A stretch of DNA of 36,985 nucleotides, from assembly GCF_030409305.1 (NCBI RefSeq), contig NZ_JAUFPQ010000033.1, positions 1 to 36,985 on the forward strand, read 5' to 3'. The stretch's first letter is position 1, and each line of letters starts with the position of its first letter. This document shows, in pieces, positions 23,950-33,328 of the stretch. A program made the translations under genes and the position numbers. The stretch is from Halomonas maura. Its GTDB lineage: Bacteria; Pseudomonadota; Gammaproteobacteria; Pseudomonadales; Halomonadaceae. The notes under the pieces were generated by a model that saw nothing but the letters and a program-made list of their open reading frames with translations, was not told where the DNA came from and ran no database searches.

Positions 23950-25206
23950 TCAATCGACCAGCACGGGTATTCGCGACAGGACGCCGAAGTTCTCCCCTCC
24001 CGTCTGGCCCTTGGGCTCATGGACATCACAGCTGGGCAGGAAGAAGATGCTCATCTTGCGCCAGTCGGCTGGGTCGCCATCCTGGTTCTCCAGGTCGAAG
24101 TGGCCGGTGAAATCATCCCAGCGTTCCTGGCCGCTTGTGCTGGTGTTCTCCCAGTCACCCCGCCATTCGACGTCCTCGGAGTCCGGTGCCAGGCTCATCC
24201 GCTCGGGCGCATAGGTATCGATCTGCGCCTCCTGGTTGTTGTCGATCACCCAGACGATATGCACGGTGACCGCGCCGACCAGCTCGTTGGTGGGCGCCAC
24301 CCCCGACTCGCAGTCGACGACCGGCAGGGTCAGCGTCCAGGTCACCTCCCGGTTGGTAGCCTCCACCCAGCAATCGTAGAAGTCCCCGAAGGCCGACTGC
24401 ACCTGGCCATTGTTGGTCTCGATGTTCTCGCCATAATTCAGCTGGTCCGGATTACCCTCGCCACAGACCAGGTCCCGCAACTCGTTGGCGTTGGTTGCAC
24501 CGTTGTCACCATGTTGCAGGTTGGTCCAGCCCCCGGTCTGGTCGCCCTCCGGGATAAAGCGGCCTACGTCGCAGGAGTAACTACCGTCCGCCGGATCGAG
24601 GAGCGCCTGCTTGCACAGGGCAATGGGCTGATCCAGGTCCTCGGGCCGAACGGTACCGGCGAACCCGATATAGGCCACCGAGCGGGCCGCTACCTCATAG
24701 CCGTCGAAGCCCAGCACCTTGCCGAAGAACGCCTCCACCTGGGTCTGCTGCCGGGCGGTCACGACCTCCACCGCATTGATGAAATTGGGATTGAGGTCCA
24801 GTTCCTCGGTCGTCTGCCCGAAGAGATCCACGGGATCCAGGGAAGGATTGGCCGTGAAGCTTCGATCAGCAAAGCTCCAGTGCCCGCGCCGGGCACTGAG
24901 GACTTCCGCCGAGGCCTTCTGGCTGTCGTTGGCCTCGGCCGCGTCCGTGGCAATCTGGTTGGCATTCGGATCAACGGCGCTGCCGTCATCCGTATACAAC
25001 CACCTGGCGCCGGCCAATGCTCCCGCATCGGCGGCATTGTGCAGTTCGTTACGGGCCACGAAGATGTTGCCACCATCCACGGCCAGGGCCGTGAAGGCCA
25101 GCAGCATAAAGAGCGCCAGGGTCACCAGCACCATGGAAACCCCCGTTTGTCGCCGACACGATCCTCGACGCCGCGACCCGGGTTTCTTGACCTTTGTATT
25201 CATCAT
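23950..25206 (-). CDS. tadG: TadG-like Flp pilus assembly protein
   Basis: 418 residues. A basic N-terminus (KKPGSRRRGSCRRQ) precedes a single membrane helix (GVSMVLVTLALFMLLAFTAL, about 22-41) and then AVDGGNIFVARNELHNAADA, the TadG-like N-terminal motif shared with TadE/TadF pseudopilins. The rest is a periplasmic domain rich in Asp/Glu/Asn with six Cys (e.g. CKQAL, CDVGR, CGEGN, CWVEA, CESGV, CDVHE), possibly three disulfides. No von Willebrand domain is evident. The ATGATGA start overlaps the tadE stop; the second ATG at 25203 is an alternative start. Last gene of the Tad operon. Confidence 0.88.
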   Translation of the reverse strand: MMNTKVKKPGSRRRGSCRRQTGVSMVLVTLALFMLLAFTALAVDGGNIFVARNELHNAADAGALAGARWLYTDDGSAVDPNANQIATDAAEANDSQKASAEVLSARRGHWSFADRSFTANPSLDPVDLFGQTTEELDLNPNFINAVEVVTARQQTQVEAFFGKVLGFDGYEVAARSVAYIGFAGTVRPEDLDQPIALCKQALLDPADGSYSCDVGRFIPEGDQTGGWTNLQHGDNGATNANELRDLVCGEGNPDQLNYGENIETNNGQVQSAFGDFYDCWVEATNREVTWTLTLPVVDCESGVAPTNELVGAVTVHIVWVIDNNQEAQIDTYAPERMSLAPDSEDVEWRGDWENTSTSGQERWDDFTGHFDLENQDGDPADWRKMSIFFLPSCDVHEPKGQTGGENFGVLSRIPVLVD

Positions 25207-25655
25207 TCCGCCCTCATCACCGTGGTCGTGGATAGGGCAAAAGTCTCGCCCAAGGTGCCGACGAAGCTCGGCAACAGCAGGAACTGATAGGGGTAATCGA
25301 TGATCACGCTCAGATCGTCGCCGGCATCGAAGGCGCCGCTGGCATCCCTGTCGAAGCGCTCAATCGTGATATCCATCTCGGCAGGCCCCCCCAATGAAAT
25401 CAGGTACTGGTCGGCATAATCCCGAATGGCCTGCTCGATGGCGGCATCCTCCGCCACCAGATCCCGGCTGGCCGGCCGATACAGGATCCCCGTTCTCGCC
25501 CCTTCCCGACTGGCATTGGTAAGGGTCGCCTTGTCGAAGAGGGCGACACTGAACTCGATGATGCCGAACAGGAGCAGGAACAGCAGGGTGGCCGAGATGG
25601 CAAACTCCACGGTTTCCGAGCCCCGCTGTCGGCGCAATGATCCTGGCATGGTCAT
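25203..25655 (-). CDS. tadE: TadE-family pseudopilin
   Basis: 150 residues from the ATG at 25655 (GAGGGG nine bases upstream; an in-frame TTG at 25661 would add two residues). RRQRGSETVEFAISATLLFL is the TadE signature: basic residues, Gly, then Glu at +5 of a hydrophobic helix, likely processed by the TadV peptidase. The periplasmic part is acidic (DRDASGAFDAGDD). The stop overlaps the tadG start, indicating coupled translation. Minor pilin-like component of the Flp pilus. Confidence 0.9.
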   Translation of the reverse strand: MTMPGSLRRQRGSETVEFAISATLLFLLLFGIIEFSVALFDKATLTNASREGARTGILYRPASRDLVAEDAAIEQAIRDYADQYLISLGGPAEMDITIERFDRDASGAFDAGDDLSVIIDYPYQFLLLPSFVGTLGETFALSTTTVMRAE

Positions 25656-25679
25656 GATCAATACCCCTCTTGTCAGTGA

Positions 25680-26630
25680 CTAGTTCGTCGCTGGGGACAC
25701 GTTACGCCGCATCAACTGGTTCAGGCTCTCGACGTTCTCTCCGGCGGTGGCATAGTAGGCAGGCGACAGTCGCATGGCCTCCTCGAAGAAGCCCATGGCC
25801 TGGTCGAAACGCCCTTCCAGCATCGAGATATAGCCGATGTCGTTGTAGGCCTCGGCGCGATCACCATGGCGTGCCACGGCCTCGATGGCTGTGTCGTAGT
25901 CACCCTGCCTGGCATAGACCAGTCCCAGATTACGCCAGGCAAGTTCGTAACGCGGATTGACGTTCACGGCCTGTCGAAGCTGCAGCCTTGCCGCGTCCAG
26001 GTCGCCGACGAGATAGTAGGAATAACCGAGATTATTGAGAACTCGCGGAATCCTGGGGTTGGCCTGCAGGGCCTTCTCGTAGTGGCGTCTTGCCTGTTCA
26101 TGCTGACCACGGATGTCGGCGATCACGCCCAGGGCATTGTCGGCCTGCCAGGGGGCATTGGAGCGAGCTGCGATGGGCGTCAGGTAGTGCTCGGCCTGCT
26201 CGAAATCGCGCTGCTCCAGCATCAGGACCCCCATGGCGGTGCCGGCTCCCGCATGACGTGAATCGACGTCCAGGGCCCAGCGATAGGCCTTCTCGGCCAG
26301 GTCGGTGTTCCCTCGACCATGGTGGATGACGCCCACCCGATAGAGGGGGTCGGCTTGGGGGCGATCCTCCATCTGCAGGCCACGCAGATACTCGAAGAGC
26401 GCCCGGTCGGCGTCGCCGCTCCGCAGGGCCGCATCACCATTGCGATAGGCCTCCTCGGGTGAGCCCACCGGGAAGGCCGTGCTGTAGGCCACCGACGAGT
26501 TGCCATCACTCAGGGCCCCATAGGGGTCCCCACCGCCCTGTGGCCCCGACTGGGTAGCACAGCCTCCCAGGGTGAGAAGAAGCAGGAGACCGGCTACGGG
26601 AAAACGATACTTATGGTTCATATGGTTCAT
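25680..26630 (-). CDS. tadD: TadD-like tetratricopeptide lipoprotein
   Basis: 316 residues from the ATG at 26630 (GGGAG eight bases upstream). An alternative start at 26666 would overlap the tadC stop as ATGA. The lipoprotein signal ends LLLLLTLGGC, with the modified Cys near residue 25. At least five tetratricopeptide repeats follow (about 60-300: AYRNGDAALRSGDADRALFE, LEQRDFEQAEHYLTPIA, LNNLGYSYYLVGDLDAARLQ, LEGRFDQAMGFFEEAMRLSP). TadD is the pilotin-like TPR lipoprotein of Tad systems and helps secretin (RcpA) assembly. Confidence 0.92.
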   Translation of the reverse strand: MNHMNHKYRFPVAGLLLLLTLGGCATQSGPQGGGDPYGALSDGNSSVAYSTAFPVGSPEEAYRNGDAALRSGDADRALFEYLRGLQMEDRPQADPLYRVGVIHHGRGNTDLAEKAYRWALDVDSRHAGAGTAMGVLMLEQRDFEQAEHYLTPIAARSNAPWQADNALGVIADIRGQHEQARRHYEKALQANPRIPRVLNNLGYSYYLVGDLDAARLQLRQAVNVNPRYELAWRNLGLVYARQGDYDTAIEAVARHGDRAEAYNDIGYISMLEGRFDQAMGFFEEAMRLSPAYYATAGENVESLNQLMRRNVSPATN

Positions 26631-26662
26631 GGATCTGACTCCCTTGCGAAGAAGTGTCCTGC

Positions 26663-27640
26663 TCATTGACCTGCCGCCGACAACGCTCTCATGGCCCCCA
26701 GCAGCGGCGGCCCCAGGGCCACGACGAAGAAGCTGGGAAAGATGCAGAAGATCAGGGGAAAGAGCATCTTGGTGCTGACCTTGGCCGCCTTCTCCTCGGC
26801 TTCCTGGGTGCGCTTGTCGCGCAACTCCTCCGCGTAGAGTCGAAGAGTCTCGGCGATGCTGGTACCGAAGCGCATGCTCTGGAGCAGGGTAGTCACCAGG
26901 CCACGGATGTCCTCCACCCCGGTGCGCTCCTCCAGGTCCCGCAGTGCCGACTTGTTGTCCATGCCGGCGCGGGTCTGCATGCCGAAGAGGTGAAGCTCAT
27001 CGGCCAGCTCGGGGTGACTCACCTCCAGGTCCCTGGCGACCCGCTGGATCGCCGCGACCAGTCCCAGCCCCGCTTCGCTGCAGACCACAAGCAGATCCAG
27101 GGCATCGGGCAGACCGCGACGCAGCAGCGTCGTACGGCGCTTGATGGCCCGCTCGAGCCAGAAGCGTGGCAGCAGATAACCGGTGATGGCCAGGCAAGCC
27201 ACCAAGGAGATGCCAAGCACCGGCGGGATCCTCAGCAGCGGGAATGCCAGCAACATCAGGGTGGCAGGCAGGACGGCCAGCATCAGCCTCACGCCATGGA
27301 ACACGCTGGCCGCCGAGGGAGATCGCTTGCCGGCATGGCTCAATTCCCGGGCGAGACGACTGCGGGTTTCCGCCTTGTCCGGCGCCAGACGCTCCCCCAG
27401 TGGCCCAAGCCACTGGTCCATCCCGGCCGTACCGGTCCCTGACGTGGCACCAGCGGCGTTAACCTCGAGATGCCGCAGTCGCTGGCGCACGGGATCGAAC
27501 ATTCCCTTCACCACCAGCATCAAGGCAAGCAACAGGGTGAAGATAGCAAGACCCATCAGCGCCGCGACCCCTAACTGGACGAGTTGCGGATCCTGTAGAA
27601 CCCCATCCAGCGCTTGCATCAACCTTCCGATAGTTTCCAT
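26663..27640 (-). CDS. tadC: TadC inner-membrane platform protein (GspF family)
   Basis: 325 residues. A membrane segment near 22-45, then a T2SS-F domain (about 165-290: LPDALDLLVVCSEAGLGL, and SMRFGTSIAETLRLYAEELR), bracketed by further membrane helices (about 110-150 and 290-310). With TadB it forms the platform on which the TadA ATPase acts. GAGGAG precedes the ATG. The gap to tadB is 12 bp. Confidence 0.95.
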   Translation of the reverse strand: METIGRLMQALDGVLQDPQLVQLGVAALMGLAIFTLLLALMLVVKGMFDPVRQRLRHLEVNAAGATSGTGTAGMDQWLGPLGERLAPDKAETRSRLARELSHAGKRSPSAASVFHGVRLMLAVLPATLMLLAFPLLRIPPVLGISLVACLAITGYLLPRFWLERAIKRRTTLLRRGLPDALDLLVVCSEAGLGLVAAIQRVARDLEVSHPELADELHLFGMQTRAGMDNKSALRDLEERTGVEDIRGLVTTLLQSMRFGTSIAETLRLYAEELRDKRTQEAEEKAAKVSTKMLFPLIFCIFPSFFVVALGPPLLGAMRALSAAGQ

Positions 27641-27652
27641 GTCGAAACTCCT

Positions 27653-28651
27653 CTAGACGTCGATCCGGATGATCTTGCGCAGCCAGAGTATCCCGATGAC
27701 GATCATCACGAAGGCGGCCACCACGAGTTGCCGCCCTATCGGATCCTGAGTCAGCATGGGGATAAAGCTGGGTGCTGCCAGCGACAGGATGCCGGCCAGC
27801 GCGAAGGGCAGAAGGGAGAGAATCCAGGCCGCCATGCGGCCCGGCGCGGAAAGGGTCTTGACCTTGCGATGGAAGCGGAAACGGTCGCGTACCACCGTGG
27901 CCAATCCATCCAGGAGTTCCGCCAGGTTGCCGCCGGTCTCCTTCTGGATCAGCACCGAGGTCACGAAGACCATTACAGTCACACTCTGGACCCGCTGCAG
28001 CAGGCCAAGCAGGGCGTTTCTCACGTCTCCGCCGTAGTTGATCTCCATGAAGGTGGTGCGAAACTCTCCGGCGATGGGCTCGGCGAGCTCCTCCGACACC
28101 AGGTGCATGGCATCGATGAAGGGATGCCCGGCCCGCAGCGCACGCGACATGATGATCAGCGCATCGGGGAGCTGCTCCTCGATGCGGGCCACTCGCCGCG
28201 CCCGCTCCCTGACCAGTTTCAGGAAGGGCAGCGAGGCCAGCAGAGTCCCTATCGGCAGCCCCAGCCAGGGCAGCGGCAGCAGGTAGGCCGCCAGCCCTCC
28301 CAACAGGCCGCCAAGCGCCAGGCTTGCGAGCACCACCCGGTAGGCCGGCGTCTCACGCCCAGCCTGCTCGAGCAGCCGCTCGACGCGCTCCATGCCGGGC
28401 AATGACTCCAGCATTCTTTCCACGGCCGACAGCTCGCGCAGGTACTTCTTGCGTACCAGCGAGACCTGCTCATGGCGCTGACTCTCGGCCGAGATCGTAC
28501 GCATGCGCTTCCTGAGGCGCTTCTGGACCTGGCGATTCTCGCCGAAGGCGGGGACCAGGAAACTCTGCATCAACAGGAAGACGGCGATGAACACCATGCC
28601 GATGACGATCGCCCGGTCGGAAAGCGCGATATCCAGTCCCATCAGTTCCAT
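27653..28651 (-). CDS. tadB: TadB inner-membrane platform protein (GspF family)
   Basis: 332 residues. Membrane helices near 13-35, 105-140, about 275-295 and 305-326 flank a T2SS-F domain with LPDALIIMSRALRAGHPFID (about 163-182), the TadB counterpart of the TadC motif, and ETGGNLAELLDGLATVVRDR. The start overlaps the end of tadA by 10 bases. A nearby ATG three codons later is an alternative start. Confidence 0.95.
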   Translation of the reverse strand: MELMGLDIALSDRAIVIGMVFIAVFLLMQSFLVPAFGENRQVQKRLRKRMRTISAESQRHEQVSLVRKKYLRELSAVERMLESLPGMERVERLLEQAGRETPAYRVVLASLALGGLLGGLAAYLLPLPWLGLPIGTLLASLPFLKLVRERARRVARIEEQLPDALIIMSRALRAGHPFIDAMHLVSEELAEPIAGEFRTTFMEINYGGDVRNALLGLLQRVQSVTVMVFVTSVLIQKETGGNLAELLDGLATVVRDRFRFHRKVKTLSAPGRMAAWILSLLPFALAGILSLAAPSFIPMLTQDPIGRQLVVAAFVMIVIGILWLRKIIRIDV

Positions 28652-30003
28652 GGCCGCTGCCCTCCCCCCTGGAATACCTCGAGCCCGGGATCGAGGCCGC
28701 GGCGCTTGAGGTGATCGTAGAAGCCGGGGACGACCCCGGTCGCGACATAGCGGCCAATGACCCGTCCTTCCTCGTTGACCCCCTCGCGCTCGAAGCGGAA
28801 GATCTCGGACATGGTGATGATCTCGCCCTCCTGGCCGTTGACCTCCTGGACGCTCACCAGGCGGCGTACGCCATCCTCCTGGCGCTCGACCTGCACCACC
28901 ACGTCGATGGCCGAGGCGATCTGGGCCCGCAGCGCCTGGGGCGGAATCTGGTAGCCACTCATGGCCACCATGTTCTCGACCCGCGTCAGGGCATCACGCG
29001 GGGTATTGGCATGGATTGTGGTCAGGGAGCCATCGTGGCCGGTGTTCATGGCCTGTAACATGTCGAAGGCTTCACCGCCGCGCACTTCGCCGACGATGAT
29101 GCGATCGGGTCGCATGCGCAGGCTGTTACGCACCAGGTCGCGCTGGGACACCTCCCCCTTGCCCTCGATATTGGGGGGGCGGGTCTCCAGGCGTCCGACA
29201 TGAGGTTGCTGCAGCTGCAGTTCCGCCGAGTCCTCGATGGTGACGATGCGCTCGTTGTGAGGGATGAAGCCTGACAGCACGTTGAGCAGGGTCGTCTTGC
29301 CCGCCCCGGTGCCGCCCGACACCAGCACGTTGAGCCGCGCCTTGACGACCTTCTCCAGCAGCTGGGCAGTGACTGCCGAAAGGCTGCCGTACTCGACCAG
29401 GTCCTCGGCGCTCAGGCGATCCACGGCGAAGCGTCGAATCGACAACATGGGACCATCGATGGCCAATGGCGGAATCACCGCATTGACGCGCGAGCCGTCC
29501 TTGAGCCGGGCATCCACCATGGGCGAGGACTCGTCGATTCGGCGCCCCACCCCCGAGACGATCCGGTCGATGATGGTCATCAGGTGCTGGTCACTGTCGA
29601 AGCGCAGGGCCGTCTGCTCCAGCTTGCCACGCCGTTCCACGTAGATCGGGGTGGTGCCGTTGACCAGGATGTCGGAGACCGTCCTGTCGGCGAGCAGGGT
29701 CTCGAGCGGCCCCAGCCCCAGCACCTCGTCCTGCAGTTCGGCGACGATGCGCTGTCGCACCGAGGCATTGAAGGGCAGCGTCTCCCGGCTGATCAGCGAC
29801 TCGCAGACCTGCTGGACCTGCTGTCGTGCCTCCCGCTCTTCCAGGGTGCTGAGCAGCGTCAGGTCCATCACCTTGACCAGTTGGCGGAAGATTTGCTGCT
29901 TGCATTCCTGCTCCGCCAGGGAAAGGCCTCCACCGGCCATGCCTCGCCGTCCCCAGGAGGGTCGCTCGTCGCCATCGCCCGTCATACGGTCACGAAGTTC
30001 CAT
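28642..30003 (-). CDS. tadA: TadA/CpaF pilus-assembly ATPase
   Basis: 453 residues; secretion-superfamily hexameric ATPase that powers Flp pilus assembly (and, in TadA systems, also retraction). N-terminal domain about 30-150, then LVSGGTGAGKTTLLNVLSG (Walker A, about 228-246), TIEDSAELQLQQPHVGRLET (Asp box), RPDRIIVGEVRGGEAFDML (Walker B region) and TGHDGSLTTIHANTPRDAL (His box). AGGAG precedes the ATG. About 25 extra residues at the N-terminus carry Gly/Arg-rich sequence. Confidence 0.97.
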   Translation of the reverse strand: MELRDRMTGDGDERPSWGRRGMAGGGLSLAEQECKQQIFRQLVKVMDLTLLSTLEEREARQQVQQVCESLISRETLPFNASVRQRIVAELQDEVLGLGPLETLLADRTVSDILVNGTTPIYVERRGKLEQTALRFDSDQHLMTIIDRIVSGVGRRIDESSPMVDARLKDGSRVNAVIPPLAIDGPMLSIRRFAVDRLSAEDLVEYGSLSAVTAQLLEKVVKARLNVLVSGGTGAGKTTLLNVLSGFIPHNERIVTIEDSAELQLQQPHVGRLETRPPNIEGKGEVSQRDLVRNSLRMRPDRIIVGEVRGGEAFDMLQAMNTGHDGSLTTIHANTPRDALTRVENMVAMSGYQIPPQALRAQIASAIDVVVQVERQEDGVRRLVSVQEVNGQEGEIITMSEIFRFEREGVNEEGRVIGRYVATGVVPGFYDHLKRRGLDPGLEVFQGGGQRPWN

Positions 30004-30052
30004 CGGTGATTCTCCTCACGCTTGATCAATGAAGGCCACCCTCAGCCTCGAC

Positions 30053-31258
30053 TCAGTGCGCCCCGCGACGTGGCCACAGCCGCAATGACCACTTGCGCGC
30101 AGGGCCACCTGCATCGGGTGCAGGCTCGTCGAGGGCATCGGCCAGCCTGTGGAGCCGACGGGTCAGCGCGGCCTTAGGGGCAAGCTCGATCAACGGGGTT
30201 CCCACGTTGATGCCCTGGGTTGCCAGCCGGAAGTCGTTGGGCAGCGTATATAGCATCACCCCGGGCAGGACGTCGGTAATCGCGTCCAGGCTCACGTCGC
30301 TGCGCTTGTCGAAGCGGTTGATCACCAGGTGGAGCCGCGACGCCGGCACCCTGAGTTCATGCACCAGGATGTCGCGCAGGCGCTGGGCATCATGCAGATG
30401 AGCCACGCTCTGCTGCATCACCAGCAGGATGTGGTCGGCACGCTCCAGTACCGAGGCGGTCGTGCCGCCGATCCAGCGCGGCAGATCGACCACCACGTCG
30501 TCATGACCCTGACACAGGACCTGCAGGAGCTGCTCCACCCTGGCCTCGGGTACCTCGCCGAGGCCGATGCGGTCATCGGGGGACGATGCCAACAGTTCCA
30601 GGCCGCTGCGATGACGCTGGACATAGGCCTCCAGCGCCAGGCCATCGAGGGACTCGACGACCTCGAGCGCTTTTATCAGGCCGTGCTCGGGACTGAGATT
30701 GAAATACATCGGCATCGAACCGAACTGCACGTCCATGTCCAGCAGCAATGTCTTGCCACCACTCACGGCCAGCCGATGGGCGAGGTTGGCCGCCACTAGA
30801 CTGGCTCCCGATCCCCCCTTGGCATTGATCACCGCGGTCAAGCGGGCCGATTCGCTGGGCGCGCGCTCGCTTCGATCCCGGGACAGCTGCCTGATGAAGC
30901 AGGTGATCTCGCCGTCATCCACCGGCGGCGAGAAATAGTCCCTGGCACCCGCACGCATGGCTAGCCGGATCAGCTCGACGTTGTCCCTTGGCCCCACCAC
31001 CAGCAGGGGGGGGCGCTCCGTCGCCGGTCGCTCGCAGAGCGCCTGGAGTTCCGCCTCCCACCTTTCGCCCACCAGCAGGATCAAGGCGTCTGGTGAGGTG
31101 TCCTTGCCGCCCTGGGAAGTCTGAAGTGGATCGACGTTGCCGTTGACCATCAGCCGTGAACGGACATGGATGTCGCCGTGGCTGTGGAGCAGTGTCTCCA
31201 GGGCTTCCAAGTCCTCCCTGACCCGTCCTGCCAACAGTATGTCCAGCCTTGTGTACAT
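30053..31258 (-). CDS. tadZ: TadZ/CpaE-like localisation ATPase
   Basis: 401 residues. The N-terminal atypical receiver domain (about 5-130, ending RAGARDYFSPPVDDGEI) lacks phosphorylation residues. The ParA/MinD-like domain follows: INAKGGSGASLVAANLAHRL (about 145-164), in which the usual Lys-Thr/Ser of Walker A is Ala-Ser, TLLLDMDVQFG (A' motif) and DVVVDLPRW. Many TadZ proteins have such altered Walker A motifs. TadZ places the Tad apparatus at the pole or other foci. AAGGGGGAAGC precedes the ATG. Confidence 0.92.
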   Translation of the reverse strand: MYTRLDILLAGRVREDLEALETLLHSHGDIHVRSRLMVNGNVDPLQTSQGGKDTSPDALILLVGERWEAELQALCERPATERPPLLVVGPRDNVELIRLAMRAGARDYFSPPVDDGEITCFIRQLSRDRSERAPSESARLTAVINAKGGSGASLVAANLAHRLAVSGGKTLLLDMDVQFGSMPMYFNLSPEHGLIKALEVVESLDGLALEAYVQRHRSGLELLASSPDDRIGLGEVPEARVEQLLQVLCQGHDDVVVDLPRWIGGTTASVLERADHILLVMQQSVAHLHDAQRLRDILVHELRVPASRLHLVINRFDKRSDVSLDAITDVLPGVMLYTLPNDFRLATQGINVGTPLIELAPKAALTRRLHRLADALDEPAPDAGGPARKWSLRLWPRRGAH

Positions 31259-31356
31259 GCTTCCCCCTTGCCTCTGCGTGTCATCACCGTCTTGTCGAGT
31301 CGCCGGCTAGACCTTGATCTCGTGATCTGGACCGCCGGAGCGGCGAACCCCGTCCT

Positions 31357-31653
31357 TCAGGGCAGCGACACGGAGGTCGTCGTGTTCATTGGCGAATACT
31401 GTTGTGCCCCCCCCGCCGGGGTTCGATAGCCCCGAATGGCCTCGGCGGCCTTGGCGCCACCCAGGGAGGGCACGGGGTCGCCGGGTTGATAGGTCTGGAT
31501 CGCCTTGGTGTGGCGCACACTGTCGCCGAAGGCCGGCAGGTCGGCGCCCGGCCGTGGGGCCATGCAGCCGGCCAGCACCAGGACACTGCTTGCGGCCAAC
31601 AGCCACCCCATGAGCGAACGACGGGCCGATGATGCGATTGCGATACGAGACAT
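31357..31653 (-). CDS. small Tad-locus lipoprotein of unknown function
   Basis: 98 residues from the ATG at 31653 (GGGAGAAAG upstream). The signal peptide ends SSVLVLAGC, so Cys30 is lipidated. The mature part (about 69 residues) is Gly/Ala/Pro-rich, with TYQPGDPVPSLGG and a Ser/Thr-rich end. It lies between rcpA and tadZ, where other Tad loci keep a small lipoprotein such as RcpB or CpaD, but it is much shorter than CpaD and no sequence match can be claimed. An outer-membrane accessory to the RcpA secretin is the likely role. 31259-31356 contains nothing else recognisable. Confidence 0.75.
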   Translation of the reverse strand: MSRIAIASSARRSLMGWLLAASSVLVLAGCMAPRPGADLPAFGDSVRHTKAIQTYQPGDPVPSLGGAKAAEAIRGYRTPAGGAQQYSPMNTTTSVSLP

Positions 31654-31676
31654 GGCACTTTCTCCCAGCAGGCAGT

Positions 31677-33248
31677 TCACAGGTCGTGACCGAAGCGGCC
31701 CTCGGTGCCGCCCTCGGAGCGGCCGGACATCATTTCGAGCTCGAGGTCGGACGGCGGCCTGCGGCGCTCGCCCTCCACAAGGACGGGCTTGAAGCTGCCC
31801 AGCAGATAGAAGTCCGCATCGGTAGGGGGCACGAAGGAGCCGGTGGGCAGGCGCGCCTGCTCAGGCTCGAAGGAGCGTGCCAGCCTTGGGGTGACGAAGA
31901 TCACCAGCTCGGTCTGTTCCTTGATGAACTCCTGGCTACGGAACAGTGCCCCCAGTACCGGCAGCTCCCCCAGTCCCGGCAGCTTGGAGACGTTCTCCCG
32001 CAGACTCTCGTTGAGCATGCCGGCGATGGCGATGGTCTGGCCCGAGGCGAGTTCGAGCGTCGAGCTGGCACTGCGCTGGACCAGGGCCGGGACGAAGAAC
32101 TGCGAGCTCGACTCGTCTCCCACCCCGATCCTCAGGCTATTGGCCGGCACCAGGTCCGAGACCGAGACATCCACCTGCAGGTTGATGGCCCCGGAATCCA
32201 GCACCACGGGAAGGAAGCGCAGCCCCACCCCGAACTCCTTGTAATCGATGGTGACCTGGCCATCCCCCTGGGGCACGGGGATCGGGAACTCCCCGCCGGC
32301 GAGGAACTGTGCCTGCTGGCCGGTCAGGGTAGTCAGGTTGGGTTCGGCGAGGATCTTGGCGATGCCCTCACGACTGGCCGCATCCAGCACCAGGTTGAGC
32401 AGGTAGTCGCTGCGCTGGTAGCTGGCGAAGATGCCGGTATCCTCGATGCTGGCGGTCGCCGGCGAGAACTCGGAGACTACCGGTCCGACGGGTGTGCCAC
32501 CGCCGAACACCGGCAGTCGGCCGCCGAGGCCGTCCGCACCCTCGAAGACGGCATCCGGGAAGCTGGCGCCGCCGCTGACCGCACCGACACGCAGCGCAGA
32601 GGACCCCACATTGAAGACGTTGAAGTTGGCCTCCAGGCGCTTGACCAGCGAGCGCGAGACCTCGGCCACCCGCACATCGAGCATCACCTGGTTGGCGCCC
32701 CCCACCTGCATCAGGTTGAGCACGCCATCCTCGCTACCGGCATAGCGCGATGCCAGGCGCATCGCCGTCTCCAGCCGCTCGGCGCTCGAGACCTCGCCAC
32801 TCAGCACGATGGTGTCCTGGGCCGAGCGCACCTGGATGTTCTCGCCGGGCAGCAGGGCATGAAAGTTGCTCTTGAGGGTGCCGAGGTCGTGGGTCACGGT
32901 CACGTTCAACGCCCCCTCGACCCCCTCCTGCCGGTCCCACAGCACGACATTGGTCGTGCCCGTCGACTTGCCCAGCACGTAGAGCTGGCGGGAGCCCATC
33001 ACCACGATGTCGGCCACCTCGGGATTGCCCACCGAGACCACCCGTACCGGCCTCGGGAAGGCCAGCACCTGTGCCTTGTTGAGCTCGACTGCCACGGATT
33101 CCGCTCGCCCTTCCAGGGGAATCGCCATACGGCGAGTCCCCTCCCGAGTCGACGCCTCCTGGGCAAGCAGACTCGTTGCACTTCCCACCATCAGCAGGCT
33201 TAGCCCTGCCACCATCAACCACTTGAGTGCAATGTTTTGCCTTGTCAT
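31677..33248 (-). CDS. rcpA: RcpA/CpaC outer-membrane secretin
   Basis: 523 residues. A signal peptide (about 1-30, ending SLLAQ) leads to a pilus-formation N-domain (about 45-115: VLAFPRPVRVVSVGNPEVAD), a BON-like domain (about 115-185: VRSAQDTIVLSGEVSSAERL) and the secretin core (about 190-475: ILAEPNLTTLTGQQAQFLAG, VGVGLRFLPVVL-type strand, and SKLPGLGELPVLGALFRS near 440), which is diagnostic. It forms the outer-membrane pore for the Flp pilus. GGGGAGAAG precedes the ATG. An 80-bp gap to rcpC is more AT-rich than its surroundings and could carry an internal promoter. Confidence 0.96.
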   Translation of the reverse strand: MTRQNIALKWLMVAGLSLLMVGSATSLLAQEASTREGTRRMAIPLEGRAESVAVELNKAQVLAFPRPVRVVSVGNPEVADIVVMGSRQLYVLGKSTGTTNVVLWDRQEGVEGALNVTVTHDLGTLKSNFHALLPGENIQVRSAQDTIVLSGEVSSAERLETAMRLASRYAGSEDGVLNLMQVGGANQVMLDVRVAEVSRSLVKRLEANFNVFNVGSSALRVGAVSGGASFPDAVFEGADGLGGRLPVFGGGTPVGPVVSEFSPATASIEDTGIFASYQRSDYLLNLVLDAASREGIAKILAEPNLTTLTGQQAQFLAGGEFPIPVPQGDGQVTIDYKEFGVGLRFLPVVLDSGAINLQVDVSVSDLVPANSLRIGVGDESSSQFFVPALVQRSASSTLELASGQTIAIAGMLNESLRENVSKLPGLGELPVLGALFRSQEFIKEQTELVIFVTPRLARSFEPEQARLPTGSFVPPTDADFYLLGSFKPVLVEGERRRPPSDLELEMMSGRSEGGTEGRFGHDL

Positions 33249-33328
33249 GACACTTCTCCCCTGCGCCCCTTGCTAATAAGGACCTCTCATTTTGAAAGTA
33301 GCCCTTTTGTATTAGTGATAGGCGATCT

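Noticed and set aside
24019..25287. 422-codon plus-strand frame over tadG
   Set aside because: Antisense shadow; tadG fits the operon by overlap and motif.
31629..33203. 524-codon plus-strand frame across rcpA
   Set aside because: Antisense of a clear secretin gene; no ribosome site or domain.
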